Of a DNA stretch of 64,000 nucleotides, positions 29,972 through 39,408 are shown in pieces. Source of the DNA: Boseongicola sp. H5 (GTDB lineage: Bacteria > Pseudomonadota > Alphaproteobacteria > Rhodobacterales > Rhodobacteraceae). The translations under genes were made by a program, and so were the position numbers. The DNA lies in assembly GCA_020622165.1 (NCBI GenBank), contig JACNMN010000009.1:1-64000 (forward strand), written 5' to 3'. Under the pieces are notes generated by a model. It was given only the letters and a program-made list of their open reading frames with translations, was not told the DNA's origin and ran no database searches. Every line of letters starts with the position of its first letter. Within the stretch, counting starts at the first letter, position 1.

Positions 29972-30753
29972 TCGATCGCCTGAAAGAAACGATCGCCGCG
30001 CCATGTCCAGAAATACACCATCCGGCGACCGGCGGAGGAGAAGATGACCCGATCCGCCCGACCGATCAGGTTTTCCATCGGCACCATGCCGACACCCCCG
30101 ATCGATTGCGGGTAGCGGCTGTCCTGACTGTTGTCGCGGTTGTCGCCCATGGTGAAGAAATGGCCTTCGGGCACGGTGAAGACCGGGGTGTCATCCCCAA
30201 AGGTTCCGTCCTCGATGTTCAGAACCGAATGGGAAACGCCGCCCGGCAGGGTCTCGGTAAACCGCTCTTTCAGGCAATCGCCGCCTACGCCCACGGGGGC
30301 ATTGGAACAACGCGGCGTGTGCCCGACCGGCCCTTGCAGCCCGAAGATCTCGCGGAACGGCTCTTCCGGCTCCAGCCGCGACGGCTCCCCGTTCACGAAC
30401 AGAACACCATTGCGCATCTGCACCGTATCGCCGGGCAGGCCGATCACGCGCTTGATGAAATCGCTGCCATTGACCGGGTGGCGGAACACGACCACATCGC
30501 CGCGCTCAGGCTCCGAGCCGAAAATCCGGCCCTCGATAGGGCAAAGCGAAAACGGGCAGGAATACTGCGAATAGCCATAGGCCATCTTGTTCACGAACAG
30601 GAAATCGCCGATCAGCAGCGTGTCTTTCATGCTGCCCGACGGAATCCAGAATGGCTGAAAGAACAGGGTGCGGAAAACACCCGCGATCAGCAGGGCGTAG
30701 ACCACGGTTTTCACCGTTTCCCAGATGGTGTCCGTCTTTGCCTCTGCCGCCAT
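29968..30753 (-). CDS. lepB: Signal peptidase I
   Basis: A 261-residue membrane protease that cleaves Sec and Tat signal peptides. One N-terminal transmembrane helix (about 13-31) precedes the catalytic Ser41 in [10 protein letters not shown]; the general base is Lys101 in [11 protein letters not shown], and [12 protein letters not shown] forms the box E region. The length is normal. The stop overlaps the rnc GTG. A GCCTAGGG site lies about 15 bases before the start; its meaning is unclear. Confidence 0.95.
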   Translation of the reverse strand: MAAEAKTDTIWETVKTVVYALLIAGVFRTLFFQPFWIPSGSMKDTLLIGDFLFVNKMAYGYSQYSCPFSLCPIEGRIFGSEPERGDVVVFRHPVNGSDFIKRVIGLPGDTVQMRNGVLFVNGEPSRLEPEEPFREIFGLQGPVGHTPRCSNAPVGVGGDCLKERFTETLPGGVSHSVLNIEDGTFGDDTPVFTVPEGHFFTMGDNRDNSQDSRYPQSIGGVGMVPMENLIGRADRVIFSSAGRRMVYFWTWRGDRFFQAIE

Positions 30754-30814
30754 TCATCCTGCCTCGCCTAGGGCCAATTTGTTCCGCGTGTCATGATCGC
30801 TGCCCCGCCCGGTG

Positions 30815-31264
30815 TCAAGCAAGCCGGCGCGGCCGGGTGGGCATCGGCGGGCGCGCCGACATCTCCCGCTCGGGCAGCGCCTCGATCACCACGAAGGCCT
30901 GCGCCCAGGGGTGATCGTCGGTCAGCGTCACATGGATCACCGCGTCGTAACCCTCGGGCGTCATCCGGTCCAGCCGTTCGGCGGCCCAGCCTGTCACATG
31001 CATCACCGGCTGGCCCGTCGGCAGGTTGCTGACGGCCATGTCCTTCCAGGCGATCCCCATCCGCAGACCCGTGCCCAGCGCCTTGGAACACGCCTCCTTG
31101 GCGGCCCAGCGCTTGGCATAGACGGCGGCGGGGTCCGTCATCCGCTCGGCGCGTTTCTGTTCGATCTCGGTAAAGACACGGTTGCGGAAGCGGTCGCCGA
31201 AGCGATCCAGCGTGCCCTGAATGCGCTCGATATTGGCCAGATCGGTGCCGATCCCGAGGATCAT
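30815..31264 (-). CDS. acpS: Holo-[acyl-carrier-protein] synthase
   Basis: A 149-residue enzyme that transfers 4'-phosphopantetheine from CoA to acyl carrier protein. The motifs [12 protein letters not shown] (residues 4-15, with the metal-binding Asp) and [15 protein letters not shown] are diagnostic. It is slightly longer than the usual 120-140 residues because of a basic, Pro-rich C-terminal tail. The ATG overlaps the stop of the upstream LysE gene by 4 bases. In related genomes acpS normally follows pdxJ directly; here two exporter genes lie between. Confidence 0.94.
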   Translation of the reverse strand: MILGIGTDLANIERIQGTLDRFGDRFRNRVFTEIEQKRAERMTDPAAVYAKRWAAKEACSKALGTGLRMGIAWKDMAVSNLPTGQPVMHVTGWAAERLDRMTPEGYDAVIHVTLTDDHPWAQAFVVIEALPEREMSARPPMPTRPRRLA

Positions 31265-31893
31265 TCCGCGGCCCGCCAGAACACAAGCCGCAGACCGGCC
31301 ACCGCGAAGAACACCGCGAACGCGGCCTCGAACCCGCGGCGGAGGCGGGCATAGGCGGCCATGACCGGCGCGACCGAAAAGATCGTCGCATAGCCAAGAT
31401 AGAGCGCAAACCCAAGCGCCGCGCAGAGTGCGACCACGAGGACGGACACGGTCTGCTCCCCGCCGCCGCCAAGCGCCAGCGCCGCGACCCAGGCGAGAAC
31501 CGCCTTGGGGTTGGCAAGATTGAGCGTCAGGCCGCGTCGAAAAAGCTGCCCGCGGGAGAGATCGGCAGCCACCCGAACGGCGTCTTCTGTCTCCCTGCGC
31601 AGGGCGGACTGGCCGGATTTCCACGCGAGGTAGAAAAGATAGGCCGCGCCCAGAAGCTTCAGCACCGTCAGCGCCTGCACATTTCTCGCCACCAGCGTGG
31701 CAAAGCCAAGCGCGGCAACAAGGCCCCAGATCGCGAGGCCAAGCGCCAGCCCAAGGCCCAGGGCAATGCCGCCCGCGCGGCCCCTTGCCATGGAGGTGGC
31801 GGCAACGGCCAGCGTGGCCGGACCGGGCGACCCCGCAGCGACGATGAATGTGGCGACGGAGGTCAGCGCCGCGAGGATCGCGGGATCGCTCAC
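31261..31893 (-). CDS. LysE family exporter, copy A
   Basis: A 210-residue inner-membrane exporter with about six helices. The N-terminal [19 protein letters not shown] and the mid-protein [12 protein letters not shown] are the LysE/RhtB signatures; such proteins export amino acids or small toxic metabolites. The start is a GTG at 31893 that overlaps the stop of copy B (GTGA), and the stop overlaps the acpS ATG (ATGA). The coupling places it inside a core operon. The substrate is unknown. Confidence 0.87.
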   Translation of the reverse strand: MSDPAILAALTSVATFIVAAGSPGPATLAVAATSMARGRAGGIALGLGLALGLAIWGLVAALGFATLVARNVQALTVLKLLGAAYLFYLAWKSGQSALRRETEDAVRVAADLSRGQLFRRGLTLNLANPKAVLAWVAALALGGGGEQTVSVLVVALCAALGFALYLGYATIFSVAPVMAAYARLRRGFEAAFAVFFAVAGLRLVFWRAAE

Positions 31894-32516
31894 GAGATCC
31901 GCGCCGTCAGAATACGCAGGGCGGCTGCGCCGAACAGCAGCGCGAAGGCCGCATCGAACCAGCGGCCCAGCCGGGTATAGGCGCGAACGATCGGCGGGCG
32001 GGAGAAGAGCAGCGCGTATCCCAGAAAGACCAGCAGGCTCAGGACACCGACCGAGCCGCCGATGATCGCAAAATCGCGCCACGGGGCATTTGCGGGCAAG
32101 GCGATGGAATAAAGCGAGCCGAAGAACAGGATCGCCTTGGGGTTCGTCAGATGCAGGGCCAGCCCTTTGGCGAATGCGCCGCGCAGGCTGGTGCAGGCGG
32201 CCTGCGCGATCGGCCTGGCCTTCGATCCGGCCCAGGCCCGCCGCGCGGCCTTCAAGCCCAGCCAGAACAGATAGCCCGCCGCCACATACCGCATGATCTC
32301 GAAAATCCAGCCATGGGCGGCCATCACCGCGCCCAGTCCCAGAGCGGCGGCAAGCGACCATGTCCAACTGCCCAGAACGACGCCCGCCGCCAGCGCCAGC
32401 CCGTGCCGGCGCCCCGCCCCCATCGACGTGCCGGCAATCGCCAGCGTCGCAGGGCCCGGACTGCCGGACGCCACCAGCGCGATCAGAAGGATCGGCACCA
32501 ACGCTTCGAGACTCAT
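31890..32516 (-). CDS. LysE family exporter, copy B
   Basis: A 208-residue paralogue of the next gene, with the same [19 protein letters not shown] and [12 protein letters not shown] signatures and about six transmembrane helices. The two proteins share the overall plan and are probably the result of an old tandem duplication, since the sequences are clearly diverged. It starts 85 bases after the pdxJ stop, where a separate promoter is possible. Efflux of an amino acid or related metabolite is inferred from the family only. Confidence 0.87.
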   Translation of the reverse strand: MSLEALVPILLIALVASGSPGPATLAIAGTSMGAGRRHGLALAAGVVLGSWTWSLAAALGLGAVMAAHGWIFEIMRYVAAGYLFWLGLKAARRAWAGSKARPIAQAACTSLRGAFAKGLALHLTNPKAILFFGSLYSIALPANAPWRDFAIIGGSVGVLSLLVFLGYALLFSRPPIVRAYTRLGRWFDAAFALLFGAAALRILTARIS

Positions 32517-32601
32517 GGGCCTGTCCTCGTTAGCAGCGCCGCCGCCCGGCCGATCCTCGCGTTCGGCAGGCCCGCAGCCAGAGGGGTCGTGACAGGCCCG
32601 G

Positions 32602-33348
32602 TCATCCTTCCCGGGCCTCGTCCATCAGCCGCCGCATTTCCGCCAGCGCGGCCGGCAGCCCCACGAACACCGCCTCCCCGATCAGGAAATGGCCGATATT
32701 CAGTTCCCTGACCTCGGGCAGTGCGGCAATGGGCATGACATTGGTGTAGCTGAGCCCGTGGCCCATATGCACTTCCAGGCCCAGATCGGCCGCCTGCCTG
32801 GCGCCATCGGCAAGCCGGTTGAACTCGGCGTCCCGCGCCTCGTAAGCGCCTTCCGCATCAAGATCGCAATAGGCGCCCGTATGAAGCTCGATCACCGGCG
32901 CGCCGATCCGATGCGCGGCCTCGATCTGCGCCGGGTCGGGCGCGATGAACAGCGACACCCGGCATCCGGCGTCCGCCAGCGGGCCGATGAAACTGGCCAG
33001 CCGGTTCTGATCGGCCGCAACCTCAAGCCCGCCTTCGGTCGTGCGTTCTTCGCGGCGTTCGGGAACAAGGCAGACCGCGTGCGGCCTGTGCATCAGGGCA
33101 ATCTCCTGCATCTCGTCGGTCGCGGCCATTTCGAAATTGAGCGGGATCTCGATCGCCTTCAGGATCGCCGCGATATCGTCGTCGCGGATATGCCGACGGT
33201 CTTCGCGCAGATGCGCGGTGATCCCGTCGGCGCCCGCGCCCTGGGCGGCCATCGCCGCACGCACCGGGTCGGGCAAGGCGCCCCCGCGCGCGTTTCGCAA
33301 GGTCGCCACGTGGTCGATGTTCACACCAAGTCTGAGTCGCTCTGCCAT
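32602..33348 (-). CDS. pdxJ: Pyridoxine 5'-phosphate synthase
   Basis: A 248-residue TIM-barrel enzyme that condenses 1-deoxyxylulose 5-phosphate with 3-amino-1-hydroxyacetone phosphate to form pyridoxine phosphate, the last ring-forming step of vitamin B6 synthesis. The family N-terminus [28 protein letters not shown] and the C-terminal MGHGLSYTN are present. An AGGAAGGA ribosome-binding site precedes the ATG, and a TAGGGT hexamer in a CTAG context lies about 25 bases upstream, a possible promoter element. Confidence 0.96.
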   Translation of the reverse strand: MAERLRLGVNIDHVATLRNARGGALPDPVRAAMAAQGAGADGITAHLREDRRHIRDDDIAAILKAIEIPLNFEMAATDEMQEIALMHRPHAVCLVPERREERTTEGGLEVAADQNRLASFIGPLADAGCRVSLFIAPDPAQIEAAHRIGAPVIELHTGAYCDLDAEGAYEARDAEFNRLADGARQAADLGLEVHMGHGLSYTNVMPIAALPEVRELNIGHFLIGEAVFVGLPAALAEMRRLMDEAREG

Positions 33349-33387
33349 AGCCGGTCCTTCCTCGGGCCAACCCTAGTGTTTTGGCGG

Positions 33388-34017
33388 TCAGACGCCAGAC
33401 TGTTCGCGCAGCTTTTTCATTTTCGCCCGGAGCTTGTTGGCCCGGCGTTTCTGATAGGCGCGGATGACCGGGACGCTCAGGTAATAGCAGACCGTGCCGG
33501 CGATCAGCCCGGGGATCACACCGCCCACCAGATAGGGGAAAAACACGTCGCGATAGAAGGCGGCAAGCTGGTCCCAATGGGCCACGTCGTCGGTGAACAT
33601 CGCCACGAAATTGTTCCACAGATCCCCCGCGGCGCGATAGAACTTGGAGAAGAGGTTCCCCTCCATATTGCCGCGCATCTGCGTACCGAGAAGGAAATGC
33701 CCGGTCTGGAGCGAGATCAGCCCGATCGGGATATAGGTCAGCGGATTGCCCAGAAAGGTCGCCAGAAGGGCTGCAAGGATATTGCCGCGCATCAGCTTTG
33801 CGATGATCGCCGCCACGATGAAATGCAGCCCGTAAAATGGCGTGAACACGGTGAAGGCGCCCGCGAAAATGCCCCGCGCGATGGATTCCGGCGTGCCCGG
33901 CAGGCGCCGCAGCCGGTGCTTTATGTAGTGGAACGCACGGGTCCAGCCGCCGCGTGGATAAATCCACTCGGCCACGACCTGCCCCCAGGGGCGATTATCG
34001 CGTCGCTTGAAAACCAA
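33388..34017 (-). CDS. DUF2062 membrane protein
   Basis: A 209-residue protein with three to four hydrophobic segments. The N-terminal YPRGGWTRAFHYIKHRLRR and GIFAGAFTVFTPFYGLHF match DUF2062, a small membrane family widespread in proteobacteria with no assigned function. The start is taken as TTG at 34017, because GGAGGAGGAG lies 6 bases upstream and the resulting N-terminus (VFKRRDNRPW) is the family's usual one; the longer frame lacks any RBS. It lies between rsh and pdxJ. Confidence 0.85.
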   Translation of the reverse strand: MVFKRRDNRPWGQVVAEWIYPRGGWTRAFHYIKHRLRRLPGTPESIARGIFAGAFTVFTPFYGLHFIVAAIIAKLMRGNILAALLATFLGNPLTYIPIGLISLQTGHFLLGTQMRGNMEGNLFSKFYRAAGDLWNNFVAMFTDDVAHWDQLAAFYRDVFFPYLVGGVIPGLIAGTVCYYLSVPVIRAYQKRRANKLRAKMKKLREQSGV

Positions 34018-34048
34018 GCTTCGATCTCCTCCTCCCGTTCGGGCCGGG

Positions 34049-36172
34049 TCAGGGGCGGCGCTCAAGGGCGCGGTACCGCTCCATCGTGGCCACGTCGCTA
34101 TCGGCCTCAACCGCCATCATCACCGCATGAAGATGCTCGGCATCTCTTACATCCAGATCGATCAACAGCCGGTAAAAATCCGGCTTCCGGTCGATGAAAT
34201 GCAGGTCCGAGATATTGGCGTTCTGTTCCCCGATCAATGTGCATATCCGTCCCAGAACACCGTTATCATTGCTTAATGTCACATCTATGGTGACATTATG
34301 AACCGCCGCGTGCCGTCCTTCGGTCCAGTGCAGGTCGATCCAGCGGTCGGGCTGGTCGTCCAGTTCGGCCAGCGCGGGGCAGTCGATGGCATGCACCACG
34401 GGCCCGCGCCCGGGATAGGTGATGCCGACGATCCGTTCCCCCGGAACCGCCTGACAGCATTGCGCACGATGGGTGACCGCGCCCGGGGGCAGGCCGATCA
34501 CGGCGCGCCGGGCCTCCACCTCCCCCTCGTCGCTGCGGGCGACCAGTTCGGGGTAAAGCGCCGCGACCACGTCGCGCGCGGACAGCTCGGCGCTGCCGAT
34601 CCGCGCCAGCAGCTCGTCGCCACTGTCCAGCCCGAGGGTGCGGGCCGCGGTGGCAAGCGCCTTGTCGGACGCCTTCTTGTCCACATGCTCGAACGCCACC
34701 CGCGCCAGTTCGTGGCCCAGCTTGATGTAGCGCCCCCGGTCCTCCTCGCGCAGCGAGCGGCGGATCGCCGCCTTGGCCCGGCCGGTCACGGCGATATCGA
34801 TCCAGGTCGCCTGCGGCGTCTGCCCCTCGGCGGTCATGATCTCGACCGACTGGCCGTTTTTCAGACGCGTCCATAGCGGTACGCGCAGCCCGTCGACCTT
34901 GGCCCCGACACAGGAATGCCCGATCCGCGTGTGGATCGAATAGGCGAAATCAAGCGGCGTCGCCCCTTTCGGCAGTTTCACCACATCGCCCTTGGGTGTG
35001 AAACAGAACACCTGATCGGAATACATTTCCAGCTTCACATGTTCGAGGAACTCGTCGTGATCCTCCGCCATCTCGAACCGTTCGGTCAGGTTGGCCAGCC
35101 ATTTCGCGGGGTCCACGGCAAACGGGTTTTCCGCCCGCACCCCGTCACGATAGGACCAGTGGGCGGCCACGCCGCTTTCGGCGACCTCGTGCATCTGCCG
35201 GGTTCTGATCTGCACCTCGACCCGTTTGCCATCCCGCCCGCTGACGGTTGTGTGGATCGAGCGGTAGCCGTTGGATTTCGGCTGGCTGATATAGTCCTTG
35301 AACCGCCCCGGCACCGAACGCCAGCGCTGATGGATCGCACCCAGAACGCGGTAGCAGTCATCCTCCGACCCGGTGATCACGCGGAACCCGTAGATGTCGG
35401 ACAGGCGCGAGAACGCCAGCTCCTTTTCCTGCATCTTGCGCCAGATCGAGAACGGTTTCTTGGCCCGGCCGAAAACCTCGCCGCTGACCCCGTGCTTTTC
35501 CATCACCGCCTCGATATCGTCGGTGATTTTCGGGATCACGTCGCCGCTGGCCTTCTGCAGGGTCAGGAACCGGCGGATGATGGAATTGCGCGCCTCGGGG
35601 TTCAGCACACGAAAGGACAGGTCCTCCAGTTCCTCCCGCATCCAGTGCATGCCCATGCGGCCCGCAAGCGGCGCGAAGATGTCCATCGTCTCCCGGGCCT
35701 TCTGCGCCTGTTTCTCATAGGCCATGTGCCGGATCGTCCGCATATTGTGGAGCCGGTCCGCCAGCTTGACGAGGATCACGCGCATATCCTTGGACATCGC
35801 CATGAAAAGCTTGCGGAAATTCTCCGCCTGTTTGCTTTCCCGGTTCGACAGTTCCAGATTGGTCAGCTTGGTGACGCCATCGACCAGTTCGGCGACATCC
35901 GTGCCGAAGCGCCTGGCGATCTCGGAATAGGTGCCCTTGGTGTCCTCGATCGTGTCATGCAGCAACGCCGTCGCGATCGTCGCGTCGTCAAGCCGCTGTT
36001 CGGTCAGGATCGCCGCCACCGCCACGGGGTGGGTGAAATAGGGTTCGCCGGAATGACGCGTCTGCCCCTCATGCATGGCGCGCGCATAGTCATAGGCGCC
36101 GACCAGCAGCGCCTCGTTGCATTTCGGATTGTAGTTCTTGACCAGGCTCAGCAGGTCAGAGGCCTCGATCAT
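34049..36172 (-). CDS. rsh: Bifunctional (p)ppGpp synthetase/hydrolase, Rel/Spo homologue
   Basis: A 707-residue stringent-response enzyme. The hydrolase HD domain has FTHPVAV (His48) and HDTIEDT (His72-Asp73); the synthetase domain has YGFRVI, NGYRSIHT and EVQIRT; TGS (about 385-450) and C-terminal ACT (about 630-707) regulatory domains follow. Both active sites look intact, as expected for an organism with a single long Rsh. The gene lies 28 bases after rpoZ, a conserved pairing with the ppGpp-relevant omega subunit. Confidence 0.95.
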   Translation of the reverse strand: MIEASDLLSLVKNYNPKCNEALLVGAYDYARAMHEGQTRHSGEPYFTHPVAVAAILTEQRLDDATIATALLHDTIEDTKGTYSEIARRFGTDVAELVDGVTKLTNLELSNRESKQAENFRKLFMAMSKDMRVILVKLADRLHNMRTIRHMAYEKQAQKARETMDIFAPLAGRMGMHWMREELEDLSFRVLNPEARNSIIRRFLTLQKASGDVIPKITDDIEAVMEKHGVSGEVFGRAKKPFSIWRKMQEKELAFSRLSDIYGFRVITGSEDDCYRVLGAIHQRWRSVPGRFKDYISQPKSNGYRSIHTTVSGRDGKRVEVQIRTRQMHEVAESGVAAHWSYRDGVRAENPFAVDPAKWLANLTERFEMAEDHDEFLEHVKLEMYSDQVFCFTPKGDVVKLPKGATPLDFAYSIHTRIGHSCVGAKVDGLRVPLWTRLKNGQSVEIMTAEGQTPQATWIDIAVTGRAKAAIRRSLREEDRGRYIKLGHELARVAFEHVDKKASDKALATAARTLGLDSGDELLARIGSAELSARDVVAALYPELVARSDEGEVEARRAVIGLPPGAVTHRAQCCQAVPGERIVGITYPGRGPVVHAIDCPALAELDDQPDRWIDLHWTEGRHAAVHNVTIDVTLSNDNGVLGRICTLIGEQNANISDLHFIDRKPDFYRLLIDLDVRDAEHLHAVMMAVEADSDVATMERYRALERRP

Positions 36173-36200
36173 CGATCCTCCATCCGCGCCCGGACGCCGC

Positions 36201-36554
36201 TTATTTCTGGCCTTGCGCTTCCATCAGGGCGCGCAACATCTGTTCTTCGGTCATGTCGTCCTGCGCAGGTTTGTCCTGCTCGACACCCTGCAACAGCGCC
36301 ATGGCATCCTCTTCGGGCTCGTCCACCTCGATCTGGGTCTGGTGACTTTCGATCAGACGCTCGCGCAGATCATCGGCGCGTTGGGTCTCTTCGGCGATCT
36401 CGCGCAGCGAAACGACGGGGTTCTTGTCATTGTCCCGATCGATACTCAGGGGGCTGCCGGCTGCGATCTCGCGCGCCCGGTGGGCCGCCAGCATCACCAG
36501 CTCGAACCGGTTCGGAACCTTGTCAACGCAGTCTTCAACCGTCACGCGGGCCAT
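36201..36554 (-). CDS. rpoZ: RNA polymerase omega subunit
   Basis: A 117-residue omega subunit. The N-terminus [20 protein letters not shown] and the [10 protein letters not shown] segment that contacts beta-prime are conserved. The acidic C-terminal tail (VDEPEEDAM) is typical for alphaproteobacteria. It promotes assembly of RNA polymerase and contributes to a ppGpp-binding site, which fits its place directly upstream of rsh. It follows folK after 44 bases, so the run folK-rpoZ-rsh may be cotranscribed. Confidence 0.95.
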   Translation of the reverse strand: MARVTVEDCVDKVPNRFELVMLAAHRAREIAAGSPLSIDRDNDKNPVVSLREIAEETQRADDLRERLIESHQTQIEVDEPEEDAMALLQGVEQDKPAQDDMTEEQMLRALMEAQGQK

Positions 36555-36598
36555 TCAAGAAACTCCAGCATCCTGTTTCGGGAGGGGTCAGAAACCCG

Positions 36599-37243
36599 TC
36601 ATTTATAGCTCAAGGGCGGGAAAGGCAAGGCCCCAGCGGGCGGTTCGACCACCTCAATCGCATCGTGATCGGCCTGCGGCAGCGCATTCAACATCTCGCG
36701 CACCGTCCGTCCGGTCACCGGATGCCGCCACTCCGGCGCGATATCGGCAAGCGGGGCCAGAACGAAAATCCGTTCGGCCAGGCGTGGATGCGGCAAGACC
36801 AGCGTCTCGGGCGCCTTACGCGCAGCGACATCGGCAGGCAGGGTCCGCCACGCGGTTTGCGTCTCCGGGTCGGGCCATACGCTCTCGCCCAGCGCAATCA
36901 GATCAAGATCCAGCACCCGGGCCTCCCAGCGCGTCCGGCGGGTGCGGCCAAAGCCCCGCTCGATCTCATGCAGGCGCGCCAGAAGCGCCAGTGCATCGCC
37001 CGGCCAGTCGATCGCCAGAGCGGCGTTGATGAAATCCGGCCCCGCGCCCGGAGGAAACGCAGGCGTCCGATAAAGTCGGCTGAAAACTGCCGCGGCATTT
37101 TCTCCATCGACCAATTCGGACATCGCCGCACAAACCACGGAAATCGGGGCGTTTCCTTCATGTGAAACATTTGACCCAACGGCAATCAGCGCGCGCGTAA
37201 CAGAGTTATGACGGATCGGTCCTTGCGGTTGCCGGCAGTTCAA
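36599..37243 (-). CDS. folK: Hydroxymethyldihydropterin pyrophosphokinase
   Basis: A 214-residue HPPK that activates the pterin for folate synthesis using ATP. ALIAVGSNVS at the N-terminus, the catalytic RTRRTRWEARVLDLDLI (metal-binding Asp pair) and LPHPRLAERIFVLAPL are family signatures. The likely start is TTG at 37243: no ATG precedes the conserved N-terminus, and AAAGG lies 7 bases upstream of the TTG. This leaves about 16 extra residues before the usual start. It is divergent from the NYN gene. Confidence 0.92.
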   Translation of the reverse strand: MNCRQPQGPIRHNSVTRALIAVGSNVSHEGNAPISVVCAAMSELVDGENAAAVFSRLYRTPAFPPGAGPDFINAALAIDWPGDALALLARLHEIERGFGRTRRTRWEARVLDLDLIALGESVWPDPETQTAWRTLPADVAARKAPETLVLPHPRLAERIFVLAPLADIAPEWRHPVTGRTVREMLNALPQADHDAIEVVEPPAGALPFPPLSYK

Positions 37244-37335
37244 CTATTTTCCTTTTCATTGCTGGCTGTTGATATTGCTTCACTCCATTATCATTCCATG
37301 CGGCTGGCGCCATAGCTACTCACGGGACCACCCCA

Positions 37336-37911
37336 ATGTTTTACAGAGACGAACGGCTTGCGCTGTTCATCGATGGATCGAACCTCTACGCGGCCGCCAA
37401 GGCGCTGGCGTTTGACATCGACTACAAGCTTCTGCGCCAGGAATTCATGCAGCGTGGCAAGCTTCTACGCGCGTTCTACTACACCGCCTTGCTGGAAAAC
37501 GACGATTATTCGCCGATCCGGCCGCTCGTCGACTGGCTCCATTATAACGGCTTCACCATGGTCACCAAACCGGCCAAGGAGTTCACCGACAGTCAGGGGC
37601 GCCGCAAGGTCAAGGGCAATATGGATATCGAGCTGACGGTGGATGCGATGGAAATCGCGCCTCACGTCGACCATATCGTGCTGTTTTCCGGCGACGGCGA
37701 TTTCCGCCCGCTGGTCGCCGCCCTCCAGCGCAAGGGTGTGCGCGTTTCCGTCGTTTCGACGATTCGCAGCCAGCCCCCCATGATCGCGGACGATCTGCGC
37801 CGTCAGGCCGATAATTTCATCGAGCTGGACGAGCTGAAAGAGGTCATCGGCCGCCCCCCGCGCGAACCCCGCGAGATAGACGAGCCCGAGGTCGAGACAC
37901 TCGAAACCTGA
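37336..37911 (+). CDS. NYN domain protein (LabA/DUF88 type)
   Basis: A 191-residue predicted RNase of the NYN (PIN-like) fold. The first acidic site is Asp13 in LALFIDGSNLY; the second cluster is GNMDIELTVDAM, and FSGDGDFRPLV gives the third. Such proteins are thought to process RNA. The C-terminal tail is acidic and Pro-rich. ATG 37336 is not preceded by a strong ribosome-binding site (CGGGACC). It is divergent from folK and convergent with a cytochrome c gene. Confidence 0.88.
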   Translation: MFYRDERLALFIDGSNLYAAAKALAFDIDYKLLRQEFMQRGKLLRAFYYTALLENDDYSPIRPLVDWLHYNGFTMVTKPAKEFTDSQGRRKVKGNMDIELTVDAMEIAPHVDHIVLFSGDGDFRPLVAALQRKGVRVSVVSTIRSQPPMIADDLRRQADNFIELDELKEVIGRPPREPREIDEPEVETLET

Positions 37912-38062
37912 GCCTGCGGCGGGGTTCCCCCAGCGGCATCGCGGTCGGAACACCCCGCTTTCGGGCCCCAAGGGCACAGGCTCACCAGGGCATCTCTGCC
38001 CCGTATGACCATACGCACCGAAGCGCCCGCCCTCACGGGCCGGGTGCAAGGGTACACCGGCG

Positions 38063-38527
38063 CTATCGGGCCGCGTTCGCGTTCACCTCATTGTGGATCT
38101 CGATGACATTCTCGGGCCAGGTGCTCTTGATATAGGCCAGCACGGCCAGGATCTCCTCGTCGGTCATCACGTCGCCGAAACCGATCATGTTGCTTTGATA
38201 TCCATTCCCGATCACCGCGGCGGAGCCGTATTTGGTGATCGCAAACAACATCTCGTCCGGATGATGCCAGGTATGCCCGGTCTGGTCATGGGGCGGGGCA
38301 GGCATCAGGCCATCCTCACCGCGGATCTGCCAGTCCCGCTCGCCCTCAAGCGCGGCGCCATGGCAAACCGCGCAGCTCTCGGCGTAAAGCGCGGCACCCC
38401 GGTCGACCACCTCGGCATTCTGCCACTCCAGCAATCCGGGGCCCGTTTCCGTGGTAGGTTCGGCCAGCACCAGCCATGCCACAAGGGGGATCGACAGCAG
38501 CACCGCACCGACAATCACTCGCTTCAT
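38063..38527 (-). CDS. Class I c-type cytochrome, exported
   Basis: A 154-residue protein with an N-terminal hydrophobic segment (about 4-22) that is a signal peptide or anchor and one haem site CAVCH (Cys52, Cys55, His56). The Met ligand is probably in NMIGFGDVM. The spacing and length suggest a periplasmic mono-haem electron carrier or an alternative subunit; its partner is unknown. The ATG at 38527 is preferred because it begins the signal sequence. It lies downstream of the peroxiredoxin-like gene on the same strand, so the two may form an operon. Confidence 0.86.
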   Translation of the reverse strand: MKRVIVGAVLLSIPLVAWLVLAEPTTETGPGLLEWQNAEVVDRGAALYAESCAVCHGAALEGERDWQIRGEDGLMPAPPHDQTGHTWHHPDEMLFAITKYGSAAVIGNGYQSNMIGFGDVMTDEEILAVLAYIKSTWPENVIEIHNEVNANAAR

Positions 38528-38614
38528 CACGCTTTCTCCATATCCTGCAAATCGGGCCGGATGCAGCCCTGCATCCTTCCCGCGCGGGAAGGTCAATTGA
38601 CGAAACCGTGAGGC

Positions 38615-39151
38615 TCAGACGGGGCCCTGATACTCTCCGCGCGCCGGGTAGCTTTTCTCTATCGCGAAGTCGACCGCGCTCAGCAGCTCGCGGAAATGGG
38701 GCCGGACGAAGGGCATGGTCTGCACGCTCATGAAGTAAAGCGTCTGGTCCTGGTTGACCAGAAACAGCCCAGGCTCCGCGAACAGGGCCGGTTCCTCGAT
38801 CCCGATCGAGGTCTTGCCGCGCGAGGTGGAGATATAAAGCCCCCATTCCCGCGCCTTGCCCAGGCTCAGGTCATAACCGAAACGCAGTTTTTCGGCGCCG
38901 ATCTTCTCGGCCATGCCGCGTGTGCGTTCCAGCCCGTCCGAACTGATGGCGATGCTTGCAACGCCGCGCTCGGCGAAATCGTCCACCAGCTTCTCGAACT
39001 CGGCCAGATAGGTGGCGCAAAGCGGGCAGTGCAGCCCGCGGTAGAAACAGACAACGGTTCCGCGCGGGCTGGCCTGATCGGCCAGATCGAACTGGCCACC
39101 CCCCAGAAGCGGCACGATCAGGTCGGGTGTTTTCTGGCGGGGCATCAGCAT
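38615..39151 (-). CDS. Peroxiredoxin-like AhpC/TSA family protein
   Basis: A 178-residue thioredoxin-fold protein. The redox pair is Cys42-Pro-Leu-Cys45 in YRGLHCPLC, in place of the single peroxidatic Cys of ordinary AhpC, as in a common AhpC/TSA subfamily with a CxxC motif. Functions in peroxide or thiol redox handling are inferred. ATG 39151 follows AGGAGAG by 8 bases. It is upstream of the cytochrome c gene on the same strand. Confidence 0.83.
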   Translation of the reverse strand: MLMPRQKTPDLIVPLLGGGQFDLADQASPRGTVVCFYRGLHCPLCATYLAEFEKLVDDFAERGVASIAISSDGLERTRGMAEKIGAEKLRFGYDLSLGKAREWGLYISTSRGKTSIGIEEPALFAEPGLFLVNQDQTLYFMSVQTMPFVRPHFRELLSAVDFAIEKSYPARGEYQGPV

Positions 39152-39408
39152 CTGGTCGTCTCTCCTGCCTGTCTCGAAGCGTCGTCTCGAAATCGTCTTC
39201 CGTACCCGCATGGCGCGGCCGGGGCAATCGGCCGTGCATGCATAGACACGCGATGATCTGAAAGCTCATCTCATGGCTTTCGGGGGCACGCGCGCGTCAA
39301 ACCTGCTCTCTACAGGCTGAAATCGCAATGACAAGTCCGGTTCTGCCGATCCGCCCCTAGACGCCACCGGTCCCCGGTCCTACCTTTGGGCTCATGCCGG
39401 AGATGCCG

